From Isoetes taiwanensis (lineage: Eukaryota; Streptophyta; Lycopodiopsida; Isoetales; Isoetaceae), in NCBI GenBank assembly GCA_021234155.1, contig JAJEKV010000063.1, positions 5,926,341 to 5,990,340 on the forward strand: a DNA stretch of 64,000 nucleotides. The letters are read 5' to 3'. The position numbers and the translations under genes are program-made. Below, piece after piece: positions 32,590-43,862 of this stretch. Within the stretch, counting starts at the first letter, position 1. The number at the start of each line of letters is the position of its first letter. A model generated the notes under the pieces. The model was not told the DNA's origin, made no database searches, and saw only the letters and a list, made by a program, of their open reading frames with translations.

Positions 32590-33873
32590 TTGATTGGCAT
32601 AAGCTTTGGACTCCTCGCATCAAAAGCATTCTTCTCTTCTTTTTTTCTCTTTCTTTGTTTCCTCTTCTTTAGAGTCTCCCCGCTCTCTTGTCCTCTTCCT
32701 CTTTCCCATAAAGTTTCTTTGCTCCACTTCTTCCATCTTGATTTTCATAAATGCCACCTTCAGCACCTATAATAGTCCCCCGCTACAAAATTAACAAGGC
32801 GTAAGAAAGTATCATATAGAAAAGGAATTACATATCGTAATACTTTAAGTCTTCAATATGCCAAAAAAAAAATCGAATGCACCACATTCCTCCAAGCTAA
32901 CCATTTAGAAGCCATGCTAAAGCATTTGCAAACATAAGCTTGCATAAAATTCAGCCCCTTATTCTTTCCTATAATTTGCATCACTACACCTATAGCTAGC
33001 ATAAAATTCTGCCATCGGGTTTTCTGTAAAGAGCTTCATGCACCATCTTTTTTTTTTTTTTTTTTTTTTTTCAAACAAACCTGTGTTTACAAAAGTCAGG
33101 GGGAAACATTGCACTAATCCTGGCCACCAAATTGCTGCTATAAACAAAATAACATACTAAAATTTATAATGCTTCTAGAACAAACAAGTTTATACCATTC
33201 TTGAATCAGCAGACAAGATATAATGAGAATGATCACTAATTGTGGCTCTTGAATGCATGTCGATATATTTTCCTCGATGATTACAAGAAGGAAACCAAAT
33301 CTACATGCAAATCAAACACAAAACAAAGAGAGCACTACAATCAATTTTAATTGCTAGAATGAGAATAATCTTGGATTAAAAGCAAACTTTTGAATGGCAA
33401 CATACCCAAATTTTAGTCTTCAAACGAAATTTCAAGAGGCCTTACAATCTTGAAATTCGAATTTGATCTTCCTCGCAAATAATAAGAGAGAAAAAAATTA
33501 AAGGAAACCAAAGGTACATGCAAATAAAAAAACAAAGCAAAGTCATTTCTATTGAAATCAAATTACAATGAAAGAAATCTTGGATTTAAAGCAAAGCAAC
33601 AGACCAAATTTTGTCTTCTCGAAGAAAGTATGCAAAAAAAGGCTCTACATTCTTGTAAGGCCGAATTTGATCTTCATCGTCGACCCAAATCTGAGGAGAA
33701 AGTCCATACATTCTTCTTGATCGCTGATCAACGATCGCGGCAACCAGAAAAATTCTCCCCAAATTTTGAATTCTCTCAAGTGGGGGTGATGGTTGAAGCA
33801 AGACACTTAAAATAGGTAAATGTCTAACTACCAGAACTAATTTTCAAACTAATTAGGGGGGACAGGGGGACAA
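32590..33873. other. Intergenic, 5' flank of transposase copy B
   Basis: On the minus strand 32620-32700 translates to a Lys/Arg-rich stretch (KKRKQRKRKKEEKNAF) that could be a basic N-terminal exon of copy B. A T-run of about 23 bp lies at 33050-33072. Two near-duplicate blocks (33420-33540 and 33590-33700, both with 'aatcttggattaaa..gcaa' and 'cttcgaatttgatcttc' wording) suggest an old tandem duplication. No gene is supported. Confidence 0.45.
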
Positions 33874-35165
33874 CTAAAATAAGACACTATAGTGTGCTTT
33901 AACCCTTGACATTGTTTTCACTTCTTTCAATTTCAATACCTGGTATTCTAGCAGCCTTTTAGCAGCACCTTCAAGAATGTCTTCCCTGTCTTGCTGTGAA
34001 GCATTTGCACATACCTTATTATTATACAATGCAATTTTTTTTGAAATTTGTTGTTTTCTTCTCTTACTTAGTCCATTGCTGGAGCCATCTTTCTTTAAGT
34101 CTGCTTCTCTTGCTCTTTTCTTTGCTATTTGTTCTCTCCTTTTCATTGCATGCAATTTTCTATAGAGTGATTCCTGATCTTCAAACCCATGTTCATGCTG
34201 GACCTCAACACCACCTTTAAAACAATTAGCAAACTAGTATTTCAAGACTGTTTAACATTTAAAAGCAGTTTTCAAGCACTTACCAGAATTTGTAGGTAGA
34301 TCACAAAATGCCTTAAAACCATCACATTTTAGTTCAAGATTGGATGCCTTTGGTGGCTCTGATTCAGTGGTAGCATCACAAACATGAAACTGAGTGTTCA
34401 ATCGAAATTCCTCTTCACAATTTCCAGCTCGCCAACAATTGGATGTCTTGTACAAATATCAGCAAAAACGTGTGTGTGTGTGTGTGTGTGTGCGTGCCAC
34501 TTCATATCATAGCAAAACATAACAAAACATAGCATTTAAATGCATAAGTTTAGATACGTTATTGCAATGACTGCCATAAACTATTTCATGATATACAAAA
34601 TCACATCATACAAAAATCATTTCACCACACCATAGCTTGTTCTTGCACTCCAAATCCCAGTTTTAAGGATAGGGGCTGATACCTGCCACCATCACAAGCA
34701 ACACACGAGTTAGAACCGGTATGAGACATGTCTCATGTCTTGAAGAATAATAGTTTGGCATTCTTCAATAGACTTCCAAGTTGTAGTGGTATTCATGCAT
34801 GGATCAAAATCTGGTCCAGATAGCCTTTCTAATGCAAGTGCCCTTATAAGATACTTGCAAATAAAAGATGGCGTAGTAGGAGCTTTGTCAATACCAGCTA
34901 TAAATAAATGTGAAGTCAACCAGGAAACTTCACTATTTTTCCTTACATAAAGCATGAGTAGATTCCATGCTTTTAGGACTTCAGATATGATTTCATAGAC
35001 ATCAAAATGGGCTAAGGGTATATGGTTTAGCCCTTTCATGCTTTCTTGCTTTAATACCTTGTCATGTATAATGTTTGGATCAAAAGTGACTACATGTGAT
35101 CCAAATCCTTCATATTCTTTTTTGAATTTTTGAAACCTTTTTGAAGTTTCACAAAGACGTGTGCG
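33874..35165 (-). CDS. Unknown split gene (3' exons)
   Basis: Reading right to left: an exon to about 35165 encodes FQKFKKEYEGFGSHVVTF then GLNHIPLAHFDVYEIISEVL and SHLFIAGIDKAPTTPSF down to 34710. A second exon, about 34470-34270, ends at a GTAAGT donor after FCDLPTNSG. The last exon, about 34216-33874, encodes a basic tail with RREQIAKKRAREADLKK and QDREDILEGAAKRLLEYQ. I do not recognise the protein. The Lys/Arg-rich end suggests a nuclear or nucleic-acid-binding role. The stop codon lies inside a motif shared with the sequence beside transposase copy A, so it may be transposon-encoded. The 5' end was not found. Confidence 0.4.
34471..34494. repeat. (TG)n microsatellite
   Basis: Twelve or so TG dinucleotides lie between exons of the minus-strand unknown gene. 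Confidence 0.95.
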
Positions 35166-35181
35166 TGCGTGCGTGCGTGTT
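35158..35181. repeat. (GTGC)n microsatellite
   Basis: A short run of GTGC/GTGT tetramers followed by a G-rich stretch sits at the right edge of the last recognisable exon of the unknown minus-strand gene. Confidence 0.9.
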
Positions 35182-37237
35182 GGGGGGTGGGGAGGTCAAG
35201 AGGGGGTTAATTCAATGGTTCAATTGCTTTCTTATATATAAAATAGAATGTGTATGGTCCCAAAATATTTTTGGCCCCTTCAGGTCCTAGGGATGTTATG
35301 TGTAGACATTTCTCAACAATTATCAAGAAGCCTATACAAAAAAAAAACACAAGCATAGCATTCTTTCTGCATAACATTTTGTCCTAATACAGCAATATAA
35401 GTGGTTGCTTATATTGCCAAGGGGATATAATACATTGTTAAATGATGAACATTGCTGCAAAGAAACAAAGCATTCAAGAAGAATATTGAACTATGTCATA
35501 TATGACATTTGTTTCATACAAAAAATATCCATGATTAGAAAACATCTTTAAGCCATACAAGTATTATTCTATAGGGGCCTGGAATGGCCCTTCTTGAACC
35601 ATATTGTTTATTTGGGTTATGTGATATTCAAAAAGTGTTCTTGCACAAGAATAGCAACATGGTGTGGAGAAACAGAACACGATGTAAAAGAAAGAATGCA
35701 CACGCTCATCTCTATAGCTAGGGGGATTTGCCAATAGCTTGTTTATGCAAAGATTAGAATTTGCACAAGAGCTTGAGCTTGCCTAGCCAAACCAAAAGCT
35801 TGTGACATATATTCTCTCGAACAGTGTATGGAAGGCCAATCGGAGAAGCCACTTGTAAAAGAACTTACTTTGCAGCTGTAGAACCGTTAAAGCAAAGAAG
35901 CATTTGCAGCAACCATACCACATGACTTGATATCGTAGAAACAATGGCTTCCCTCCAAAGAATGAGTTCCTCAAATAATTGCCATTTCTATGATATATCC
36001 AAGGACAAGAAGATTATAAAGCCGATGAGAAGCCACCTGCAAAAAAGCATTTCATGCAACTATAGAACCATCAAACGGAAAAAACATTCACCACACTTAT
36101 ACCAGCATTGTGCGCCAACCAGATTGCATTTTTTCTTCTATACTTAACTACGGGGCTATTGAATTTTTGAAATTGCTAATTGGGTATGCAAATTGTAATC
36201 AACAAACCTCCAATAATAACTATTCATATGATCTACATACCAGAGTGGAAAGACTATAGCAGAGTTTATGCACATTCAACTTTAACATTACTCATCCTCA
36301 TACATGAGCCTTCCAAGACAAAGAAGTAGTAGCGGTTGATATCCCCTAATTTGAGTGCAGAGTGTTTATTAAAAGCTAACTAGCGAAGACCGAGGATATT
36401 ACCTGGATCGGCACATCTAACATTAGCTTAATACCTACCATATGGACCTGTTATGATCAGAGCATTTCCCTCTTGAGGCAGATTTGCTGCATATATGGCT
36501 AGTATAGGGCTGAGCTGTCTAGATGATGGCACACCCAGCTATCATGTATGAGAAGAGAATACATAGAAAAAATGAAACCCTTGCCATCAAAGTTGTCTAG
36601 CTTCAAATTCACAACAGGGAGAGATGTAAACACTAAGAGAGGCTTACCAGTCCACAGAGGTGCACGCATGGATCATTTGAGCTCTAACAAATATCTTTGA
36701 GATGATGACCTACCTGCTTTCTTCCTGCCATAAGTGGAATCTCACCCTAAGAATCGGAAATAGCTACATATAATCCTCACTACTTAATAGAAGCTATAGA
36801 CCTGCATCAGAAGCTAGTTCATGGATCAAGAAGCACTGGGCCTTGGCCCCGGCCTTGGCATCTAGTTTCCTTAGAAATGGAATTGTTTCTATTCTATTCT
36901 TGATGAAACCAGAGCTTGGGATTCAAACCCAAAAGATGAAACCAATCCTTTGCCTCCTGCATTATGTCTGTGCAACCAAATACCTTCTCTTAGATACCCT
37001 CTGGTTCTTATTAACAGTAATAAATAAGTGTTTAATCTTTCTGAACAAACACAAATTAGTTTGTTCTTGTACACATCATCAATCCATGCCAAAGGACATG
37101 ATGATGTGAAATATGTCCATTCATGAAGAGATGCCTATCTCTTCACATACTATGTAAAGCCACAATCCAGGCTATTTGGATTAACTCTGATGAACTCTGA
37201 ATCAATACAAGTTTCTGCATATTTCTAATTTATAACA
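35182..37237. other. Intergenic; candidate copia LTR at right end
   Basis: No gene is supported. Two diverged direct copies of a block containing 'gagaagccac', 'agcattt' and 'tatagaacc' lie at about 35845-35950 and 36020-36120. The right end, up to 37237, finishes 'tttataaca' directly before a tRNA-primer-like site and is probably part of a copia 5' LTR whose left boundary I could not place. Confidence 0.45.
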
Positions 37238-37260
37238 TGGTATCATAGCCTCGTTGAAGG
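37238..37260 (+). other. Retrotransposon primer-binding site
   Basis: TGGTATCATAGCC differs by one base from the common plant TGGTATCAGAGC primer site complementary to initiator methionine tRNA, and follows a terminal CA. It marks a copia-type 5' LTR and leader on the plus strand; no body of that element is visible before the minus-strand transposase begins at 37380. Confidence 0.6.
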
Positions 37261-37379
37261 CCAAAGAAGTTCAGGGCTGCCTTGTAGAGCAGCCCAAGTA
37301 ACCCAAGGAATGCAAGCAATCGATCCTGGACATCTTATGCAGAAGAAATTAAGGTTTTCTCAAATCTTAATTTTTTTCT

Positions 37380-39159
37380 TTAAATCTCCATTAGTCTAAG
37401 AAGATTGGTCACAGTTGAAGATTTCAACTGCGCACTATACTTCCCAAACAATGCATCCACATCCTCATGAGTATGTCCAGGCATTAAGAACCCTAAATTC
37501 ACTCTTTCAAAGACACCCACAGCTATCAAATAATGATAGGAATGGGAACATATACCTGTTTTTATTTTGTCCAGCACAATTGTCAATTTGGAGGAGGAAC
37601 TTTGGAGGTAGATCTCGAGGTTGGGGATGTGAACTTGAGGTTTCAACATGTTCAGAAGCACCTGACTTCCTAAACCTTGCCTTAGTAAACTTCTCTAAAT
37701 TATTAGGCTTTCTATGGTTGGCTACCACCTCCGGAGTTGTGGAGGTCACCAGAATAACCACTCTCATAGTTCCTCAAGCACCTCATCACACTTCCAATAT
37801 GGAAATTTGGACCATCACTCCACAATTGCAAACTAAAATGGCCATAATAAATTGGCATCGAGCTGTGCACAATTGCACCTGTCAGTGAGACTTGCATAGG
37901 ATAAGCTCTATTGATTTGCTTGGGTATGTAACTATACTGTGGCATGAGTCTTCGATTGATCCATCTTGTCATGTATAAAACAAACATAGTTATTGAGTTT
38001 CAAACATGATAACGTTCTCCACATCCAATAAGTGGATCTACATGATTGTGGTCCCATGACCTATTGGTCTTCGTGGACGTTAAAAAAACTATTCTATTCT
38101 ATTCTATTATTTGCTCCCTTATCTTAGCCCTTTGCCTTGGTTGCTTGGTCTAATCTAGAATCTCTTTCAATTTAGCACACAAGTTGCACTTTATAAAGTT
38201 GTTCGAAGTGTCTGTGTACAATGGGATGGCAATCTCTTCTCGACAACTGTTTTTCCCTGTTGATCTTTACTACTTTTATGTGGCATATTCTCAGCATTGA
38301 ATTCAACATATTTATCAAAAACCTCCCTAGCAGTCAGAATCCTAAAAGTTGGCCTCAACATGCCATTATTTTCATGTAATGCAATTTTGCTCCCCTTTGC
38401 AAAACTTGCGTGCCAATTTTTCCAAGATGAAATTGGAATGCCATGAATATGTATCCATGCAACTTTACATATCCACGCCCCTAGCAGTGGGTATCTTTTT
38501 TTCGTTGGATATTTTTCATATTGAAGTGCAAGCTCATGAATGGAGTACATGTAAGTCCTCCTCTCATCACAAGTATACTCTTAGAAGGTGGCTCTTGCTT
38601 CTACCAATTCATCAATTTCAAACTTCTGAACACAATTAGCCCAACAACATTCCATTCCCCTTACCTTAGTCATAGCTTCACGTGAACAATCACTACTTGA
38701 CTTGGACCTCTTGCTAGGATAATGTTTCGCCATTAAGTGTGCCCTCTTTTCTGAAAATTTGGTCCTGGTAGCTATTGGAGGTGCATTAAGAAAATCAGTG
38801 TCATCCACAACCTCTGGCTCTGGTAAATGGAAATCTCCTATAAACTCAATGCAGGCTATAGGCCATGGCATGATGCATGGAACCTCCAATTGTTTAACAC
38901 AAGCAGTGCAATCCTGGTGACTTGACCCTCTTTCCTTCCATTTTTCTTCTAAACTTGTTATGGCCACACCCGCTTTATCCTCTCCTAACCTTTCATCATT
39001 GACAGCTTGGATCGAATCAGCTAGTATGATAGTTCCTCCACCTACTAGCTCCTTACTGTATTGGTGCTTCACTTTCACCTTCTTATTCTTCCAATCCAAC
39101 CTACTGTAGAGGATAATTTGTTTAGTAGTCTCGGCCTCAACACCCTTTAGGTGGTCCAC
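37380..39159 (-). pseudogene. DUF7869-like transposase, copy C
   Basis: Starting at 39159 the minus strand encodes a ~190-residue N-terminal part (MDHLKGVEAETTKQIILY ... RGMECCWANCVQKFEIDEL). After one break, 38550-38191 gives MYSIHELALQYEKYPTKKRY and KVAWIHIHGIPISSWKNW. Then come 37987-37712 (MQVSLTGAIVHS), 37767-37507 (LQIDNCAGQNKNRY) and 37661-37380 (FERVNLGFLMPGHTHEDVDA). The CC..C..F.., IHGI, DNC.GQNKNRY and PGHTHEDVDA.F blocks, in this order, are those of the DUF7869 group of transposase-like plant and animal proteins. Breaks between blocks may be introns or frameshifts; at least one in-frame stop separates the first two. Nothing links it to copies A/B beyond both being DDE-like. Confidence 0.7.
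38030..38112 (+). mobile_element. LINE 3' end with (TATTC)n tail, minimal copy
   Basis: The segment 'gtcccatgacctattggtct' then 'cgtggacgtt' and a run of attct pentamers resembles the 3' ends at 2083-2250 and 47650-47825 and, in reverse complement, 48160. It is severely 5'-truncated and lies between coding blocks of transposase copy C. Confidence 0.6.
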
Positions 39160-39389
39160 ACCATTGACCTACAAGAACAACGTTAACAATGGGGTAACAA
39201 TGTCATAAGAACATGTGGTAACAATGTTGATACATGTTGGGGGTGAAAGGCATTACATTTTTACCCTTTTTAGGATCCACACACTTCACCTATACAAATA
39301 GTATTAGCTCGAAAAAAAGACAAAGTAATTATGAGAATAAACTAAAGGGCAACTTCAAAAAATACAAAAAAAAAAACCATGAAATGGGC

Positions 39390-39875
39390 AAATATATGTT
39401 GTAAGTGTAGGCAAAAATAGGTTGTAAGTATAGCTGACATGTGGGTAATTATCGAGAATTAAGATCTTGCAGATAGCATTGGTAATTTGGAGTAAGATCC
39501 TGCATTGGAATGGAGCTGGCTCTCTCTATAATACCTACTCTTTGGTGAAGAAAGGCGATTCTCCTTATAGTAACCTATCAGTGGGGAAGACGAGTAGAAG
39601 CCTTACATGTGCTTGGACTTCCCCAACATCTGCATTTACCCTTTAGAGGGTTCCTATTGTACATATTTTCTATTCTTTAATACATATATATATAATCTTA
39701 CCCTCAAAAAAAAAAATTATTATTGAGAATTAATGATAACATAGGGTGTATGTAAGTAATTCTAAAGAATTAAGTATAGGTTGTAATACTAGAGTATTAA
39801 GTATAGGCAAAAATAGGTTGTAAGTATAGCTGACGTGTGGGTAATTCTAGAGAATTAATGTTAACATAGGGTTAA
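39390..39875. repeat. Direct repeat of ~70 bp, split by a retroposon
   Basis: A unit containing 'gcaaaaataggttgtaagta' and 'tagctgac.tgtgggtaatt' occurs at about 39405-39465 and 39805-39870. Its 'gagaattaatg.taacatagggt' continuation follows the retroposon at 39725, so the first copy was interrupted by that insertion. Confidence 0.75.
39448..39733 (+). mobile_element. 5'-truncated poly(A) retroposon with 15 bp TSD
   Basis: The insert 39463-39716 ends in an ~11 bp poly(A) and is flanked by attatcgagaattaa (39448-39462) and attattgagaattaa (39719-39733), a 15 bp duplication with one mismatch. The ~250 bp body has no recognisable domain; its 3' part ('tctttaatacatatatatat') resembles a LINE 3' UTR. 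Confidence 0.75.
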
Positions 39876-40700
39876 TTAATTCTATAGAATTAATAATAGC
39901 TAATTCGTATAAGGTATAAATCGTATATGATATGATGGAATCATAATTACAACCGCGCCTACTAAGCTATACGAAATCTTGCATGCAACTACTATATTTG
40001 ATGAACCCTTCATGCCTTCGCTTCCTTCCTTCGCTTCCTTCCTTCCTTTCGACCATGATGAGCCATACTGCCCATTCCGCTCCATCCTGCAGGACTCGCC
40101 TGAGAGATGCGAAGAAGATCAAGAAATTGATCTCCAAATCCCTTCCCCCCTCCTGCAGATGCCGCTGTGGCTACCTTCCGCACCACAGTTTGGAGGAATG
40201 CGAGGAGCTCTTTCTTGAGGGCAAGCTTAAGCCCGGGGAAATCCCAAATCAAAGAAGACACCAATACGATTCCCCATACACTAGCAGATTCTAATGAAGA
40301 GCTCAAGAAGGAGATTGAAAAAAGTAGAAGAAATTGAGGAAGCGGATGGGGAGTGGCGGGAATAAGTGGAAGAAGAGAAGAAGCAGATAATCATGAATGC
40401 CCTATTTTCCTCTAATGCCGAAGATATCGCAGAAGCCATCCTTGAGGAGATGGCAGACAAAAGTGAAGAGGAAGAAGAGAAGGACGAGGAGGATGAGGGT
40501 TAAGGATGAGTGTTTTTTTTTTGTTGTTATTTTTTTTTAGTTCATGAAAGCGAGCTGGGCATCTCCAAAAAAAGTCCCACCTTAAGATTTTGAATGGAGC
40601 TAGGCATGTCTTTAAACTGCCTTGAACTTTTTTTTATCTTGAATGGAAGAGCTGAGCAACTCTAATAAAAGGCCCTCCTTATGTAATATTTTTTTTTTTT

Positions 40701-40907
40701 CATAATATAAAGACTTAATTTCTGTAATTTGTTTCTACTCTCACTTTAATGCTGTACTTTAATTTCTTCAATTTGCTTTAACTGCAATATATTTTTCTAA
40801 TAATATGAAGACTTAATTTCTGTAATTTGTTTCTACTCTCACTTTAATGCTGTACTTTAATTTCTTCAACTTGCGTTGACTATAATATATTTTTCTGATA
40901 ATATAAA
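40701..40907. repeat. 98 bp tandem duplication in intron
   Basis: Two full copies plus a start of a third, with period 98 bp ('agacttaatttctgtaattt' at 40711 and 40809; 'agac' again at 40907), lie between acidic exon and following exon of the decayed gene. Confidence 0.9.
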
Positions 40908-41229
40908 GACTGTATGCCACTCTTTATAGTTTAGTCTGGCTGGAATGGTACACCACTCGAAATCGTGCTAAGCGTGTATTGCACCCTCGTTTGCAGGGAA
41001 GAAGAGGCAAAACCGATTGGTAGTTGCTACACTTCCTCCTAAGAAAGTAAGAGGCTCGGAAGATACTCCTGCGGCCTCAAGCTCACAAAAGAAGGGAAAG
41101 CCTAACGAGGATGCAGTACCCTACCCTATGCATTATCGATGGATGATAGCGGATCCATTATCAGAGCAGAGACAGATCCTCGATATAAGATTGCTAATTT
41201 GTGCCAGGCGTGTATTCATGTTGCCACAG

Positions 41230-41870
41230 CATGAAGCAAGTGGAGCAAGGGATAGTACAGTACCAGCAGTAATCACAAGCACTCAGATAGATGAAGAACT
41301 GAAAATCAAAGAGGCTCAAGCAATCATCTGTTGCAAGGTTGGTCCTGTAATTAAACTTAAACTCAGGGGGTTAAGCCCTAGTGAAATGTGATCATACATG
41401 ATTAAAAATTATGAAGCTAAAACGTCCTCTCAGATAGATGTGTTAGAAAAACAATTAAGGAAACTGAAATTACATGACAGGGAGAATATAACAGAGTTCT
41501 TTGAGAAATTTGATTCTATTATTGTTGATTTAGAAGGGGCAGGTGTGATATTAAATGAATAATATTTTGTTTATTAGCAATTTCCAGAGTTGTATCTCAC
41601 AATGCTTATCTGGCCACCTTGTTAAGGAATATTGTTAAAACTAAGGAGCATGCAATTCAGATGATAAGAACAGAGTTTGAACAAAAACAAATTGGTCAAG
41701 AGGAAGATGATCAGGCTACTGACATGCTAGAAAGTACAAAGCAAAAAGAGGAAATAATAGCACTGACAAAGAAAGGATTGGTCCATGTTATAATTGTAAC
41801 AATTATGGTCATATAAAGGCTGAATGTCCTAAAAAAGGGAAGGAGATCATTTGTTACAACTGTGAATTGG
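41230..41870 (+). pseudogene. Retrotransposon gag with CCHC knuckle
   Basis: The frame from about 41255 encodes IDEELKIKEAQAII, then across a stop at 41390 YEAKTSSQIDVLEKQLRKLK and EFFEKFDSIIVDLEGAGV, the pattern of copia-type UBN2/gag domains. After another shift 41619-41815 leads into CYNCNNYGHIKAEC, a canonical CX2CX4HX4C zinc knuckle at about 41787. No protease or reverse transcriptase follows. It lies within the decayed plus-strand gene and appears to be a fragment inserted there. Confidence 0.75.
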
Positions 41871-41883
41871 CAATCTTCTGCAT

Positions 41884-41972
41884 GCCCAATTCGCTTTTGG
41901 CATATATTCATGCTGCCAATTCGTGCATGATGCGAATTGTTAGCATGAGTACACGCTAGAAGCGAATTGGGC
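41884..41972. repeat. Nested hairpin, 13 bp outer arms
   Basis: gcccaattcgctt at 41884-41896 pairs with aagcgaattgggc at 41960-41972. Inside, caattcg...cgaattg (about 41919-41941) forms a second short palindrome. It lies right after the gag fragment and could be a tiny foldback element or a junction structure. Confidence 0.7.
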
Positions 41973-43862
41973 ACGTCTGGCTTTGTCCTTTCTTGATTAT
42001 CCTGTTGGCTTGATTTAAACGCGGTATATTTTTGTCTGCCCTGCGTATTTTGGCTGATATAATTTTCTTATTCGTGCAGTCCTTATGTGGAACAACTCTG
42101 TCATGCCCGCCAGCAATAGATAGAATATGGAAGACCGCAGCAAACAAAATAGGGAGGCGCGAAGTCTGAGGAGTATAAGGCATTGGAAAAGACCTTGGCA
42201 CAGACTATCGTCCAAGATAAGAAACCAAGGCCCAAAAAGACAGGAAAAAAAAAGTGGGGAGGAAGCTAGGGAGACTTCTGAAGCATCTTTCAAAAGCCTT
42301 ACAGATGCCTACAGGATCATCTTCTCTGAGGACAAAGTCTGGACGAAGTGGAACGAGTTCTGGGATGCTTATGCTCAGAAACAACTACCAGATGCAATGG
42401 GAAGAGTGCCTCCTCAAGATACTTCGATATTTGATTTGAAGACCACAGAGATGAGAAAAATACAGGGCCTTCAGAATGATGAAGTCATTTGGCTATTAGA
42501 TCAATGCATAAACAAAGAAGTTCTGTACAATACGGCTTTTCAGTTAAGGATAAAATGTCCTTCGTTGATTGTTGCACTCATATAAAGGACATGCGAGTTA
42601 TGAAGGTAGCAATTGGGCAAGAACTTCAGAAGCTATCTCGTGATGTAACATTGTCTGAACTCGGCCTGTTAGACAAGTATGGCGTGTCTGTTGATGACAT
42701 CAAAAAATACGTCTTCTGGTCCAAGGACTTTCTGAAAAACAGGAAATCAAAGAACCAACAGCATACTACAAAACTATCAAATAAGGTGATGGCTGAGATG
42801 AGAAGAAAGGTTGCCATCCTGAAAGATGTTGGTGGTGACGTACCTGCACTCCATTACCTGGTCTCTACTGGCTATAAGGGTCTCCAACCCGATACAACAA
42901 TAGGCCCTCGTAATTTTTCTCTGTTTGTATTGGATAGCAAGACTGCAAAAGGAGATAAGAGGATGACTCAAAAGAGTACAACAATTTTTTTGTAGCTGCA
43001 TAGGCTTAACAACTGAGAAGCTCCTTACTATTGTCATCATATGCCCTCCAGGAGGGCCTCATATGCATGCTTTGGTGGCTTCATACGACTTGGAATGCCT
43101 AAAGATCGTTAGGGAAGGTTCTCTTCTCTTTGAGACAAAGGATACTGATTTGAAGATGCAGTTTAAAAGCGTCTGTATAATCTTCATAATGATATCCCTT
43201 GTGCCAGATGATGACTATGAGGTAGCTAAGAGCAAAGGGGCATCAGATAAAGGTGCATGACAGTGTTTTCTTTTAGATGAACCTAGCTTGAAAAATGTGT
43301 TCTACAAAGCGAATGAATGCCAGGAATTTGATGTTTCTGACCTTTACCGGAAAGACATCACTCTGGAATTGCTGACAAAAGAAAAGGGGCCCTTGAATAA
43401 ACATGGATTTGCAAACAATCTGGCTAGCTATCTTGTTGAGGCTTTTGCACCACTTGATACCACTTGCTGTGAACTTTATGTTGGAGGGTACATTGGTAGA
43501 GGAGCCCTGAAGACATCAAGAAGATGTTTAAGTTTCTTCCACGATGACCAGTCCAAGGATTTCCTTGAAGTGTTTTTTGAAACGGTACTAGCCACGGCTG
43601 ATTGGGGTCCTATCAAAGATAAAGACCCATTTGCTTTGGTACCTTACGAAGGGAAGAAGCAGACTACAATTCCACAATCGGCTCTAAGAACAACTTTATA
43701 ATGTTCAAAAAGCAATGCAACCCCTGAGGAGAAGGCCACAATGCTAGCGCGGGAACGTGAGATCATAGAGCAAAATATGGAGTCTATGCTTGATAATATT
43801 TCAAATGGTAATGTTACACTTGGGGGTACGACTATGTTAGTTCTTGATACAAGCCAGGATGA

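Larger units (their letters stand above)
40050..43740 (+). pseudogene. Decayed multi-exon gene with methyltransferase-like end
   Basis: Candidate pieces in order: 40050-40290 (SHTAHSAPSCRTRLRDAKKI, a Cys-rich CRCRCGYLPHHSLEECEE), an acidic run ending near 40503, an exon after ttttgcag at 40997 (KKRQNRLVVATLPPKKVRGS ... MHYRWMIADPLSEQRQ) to about 41225, then after a retroelement piece 42070-42600 (EDKVWTKWNEFWDAYAQKQL, LQNDEVIWLLDQCINKEVLY), 42560-42995 (ELGLLDKYGVSVDDIKKYVF), 43010-43260 (KLLTIVIICPPGGPH) and 43280-43700. The last piece, LASYLVEAFAPLDTTCCELY followed by VGGYIGRGALKTSRRCLSF, resembles the motif I region of amino-methyltransferases (D-P-F-x-G-x-G), and IVIICPPGG upstream could be a worn motif IV. 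Frameshifts and stops are many. The methyltransferase assignment is inference. Confidence 0.4.

Noticed and set aside
42626-43040. Minus-strand frames opposite the methyltransferase-like gene
   Set aside because: Antisense shadows with no motif; the plus-strand reading is longer and shows domain-like blocks.
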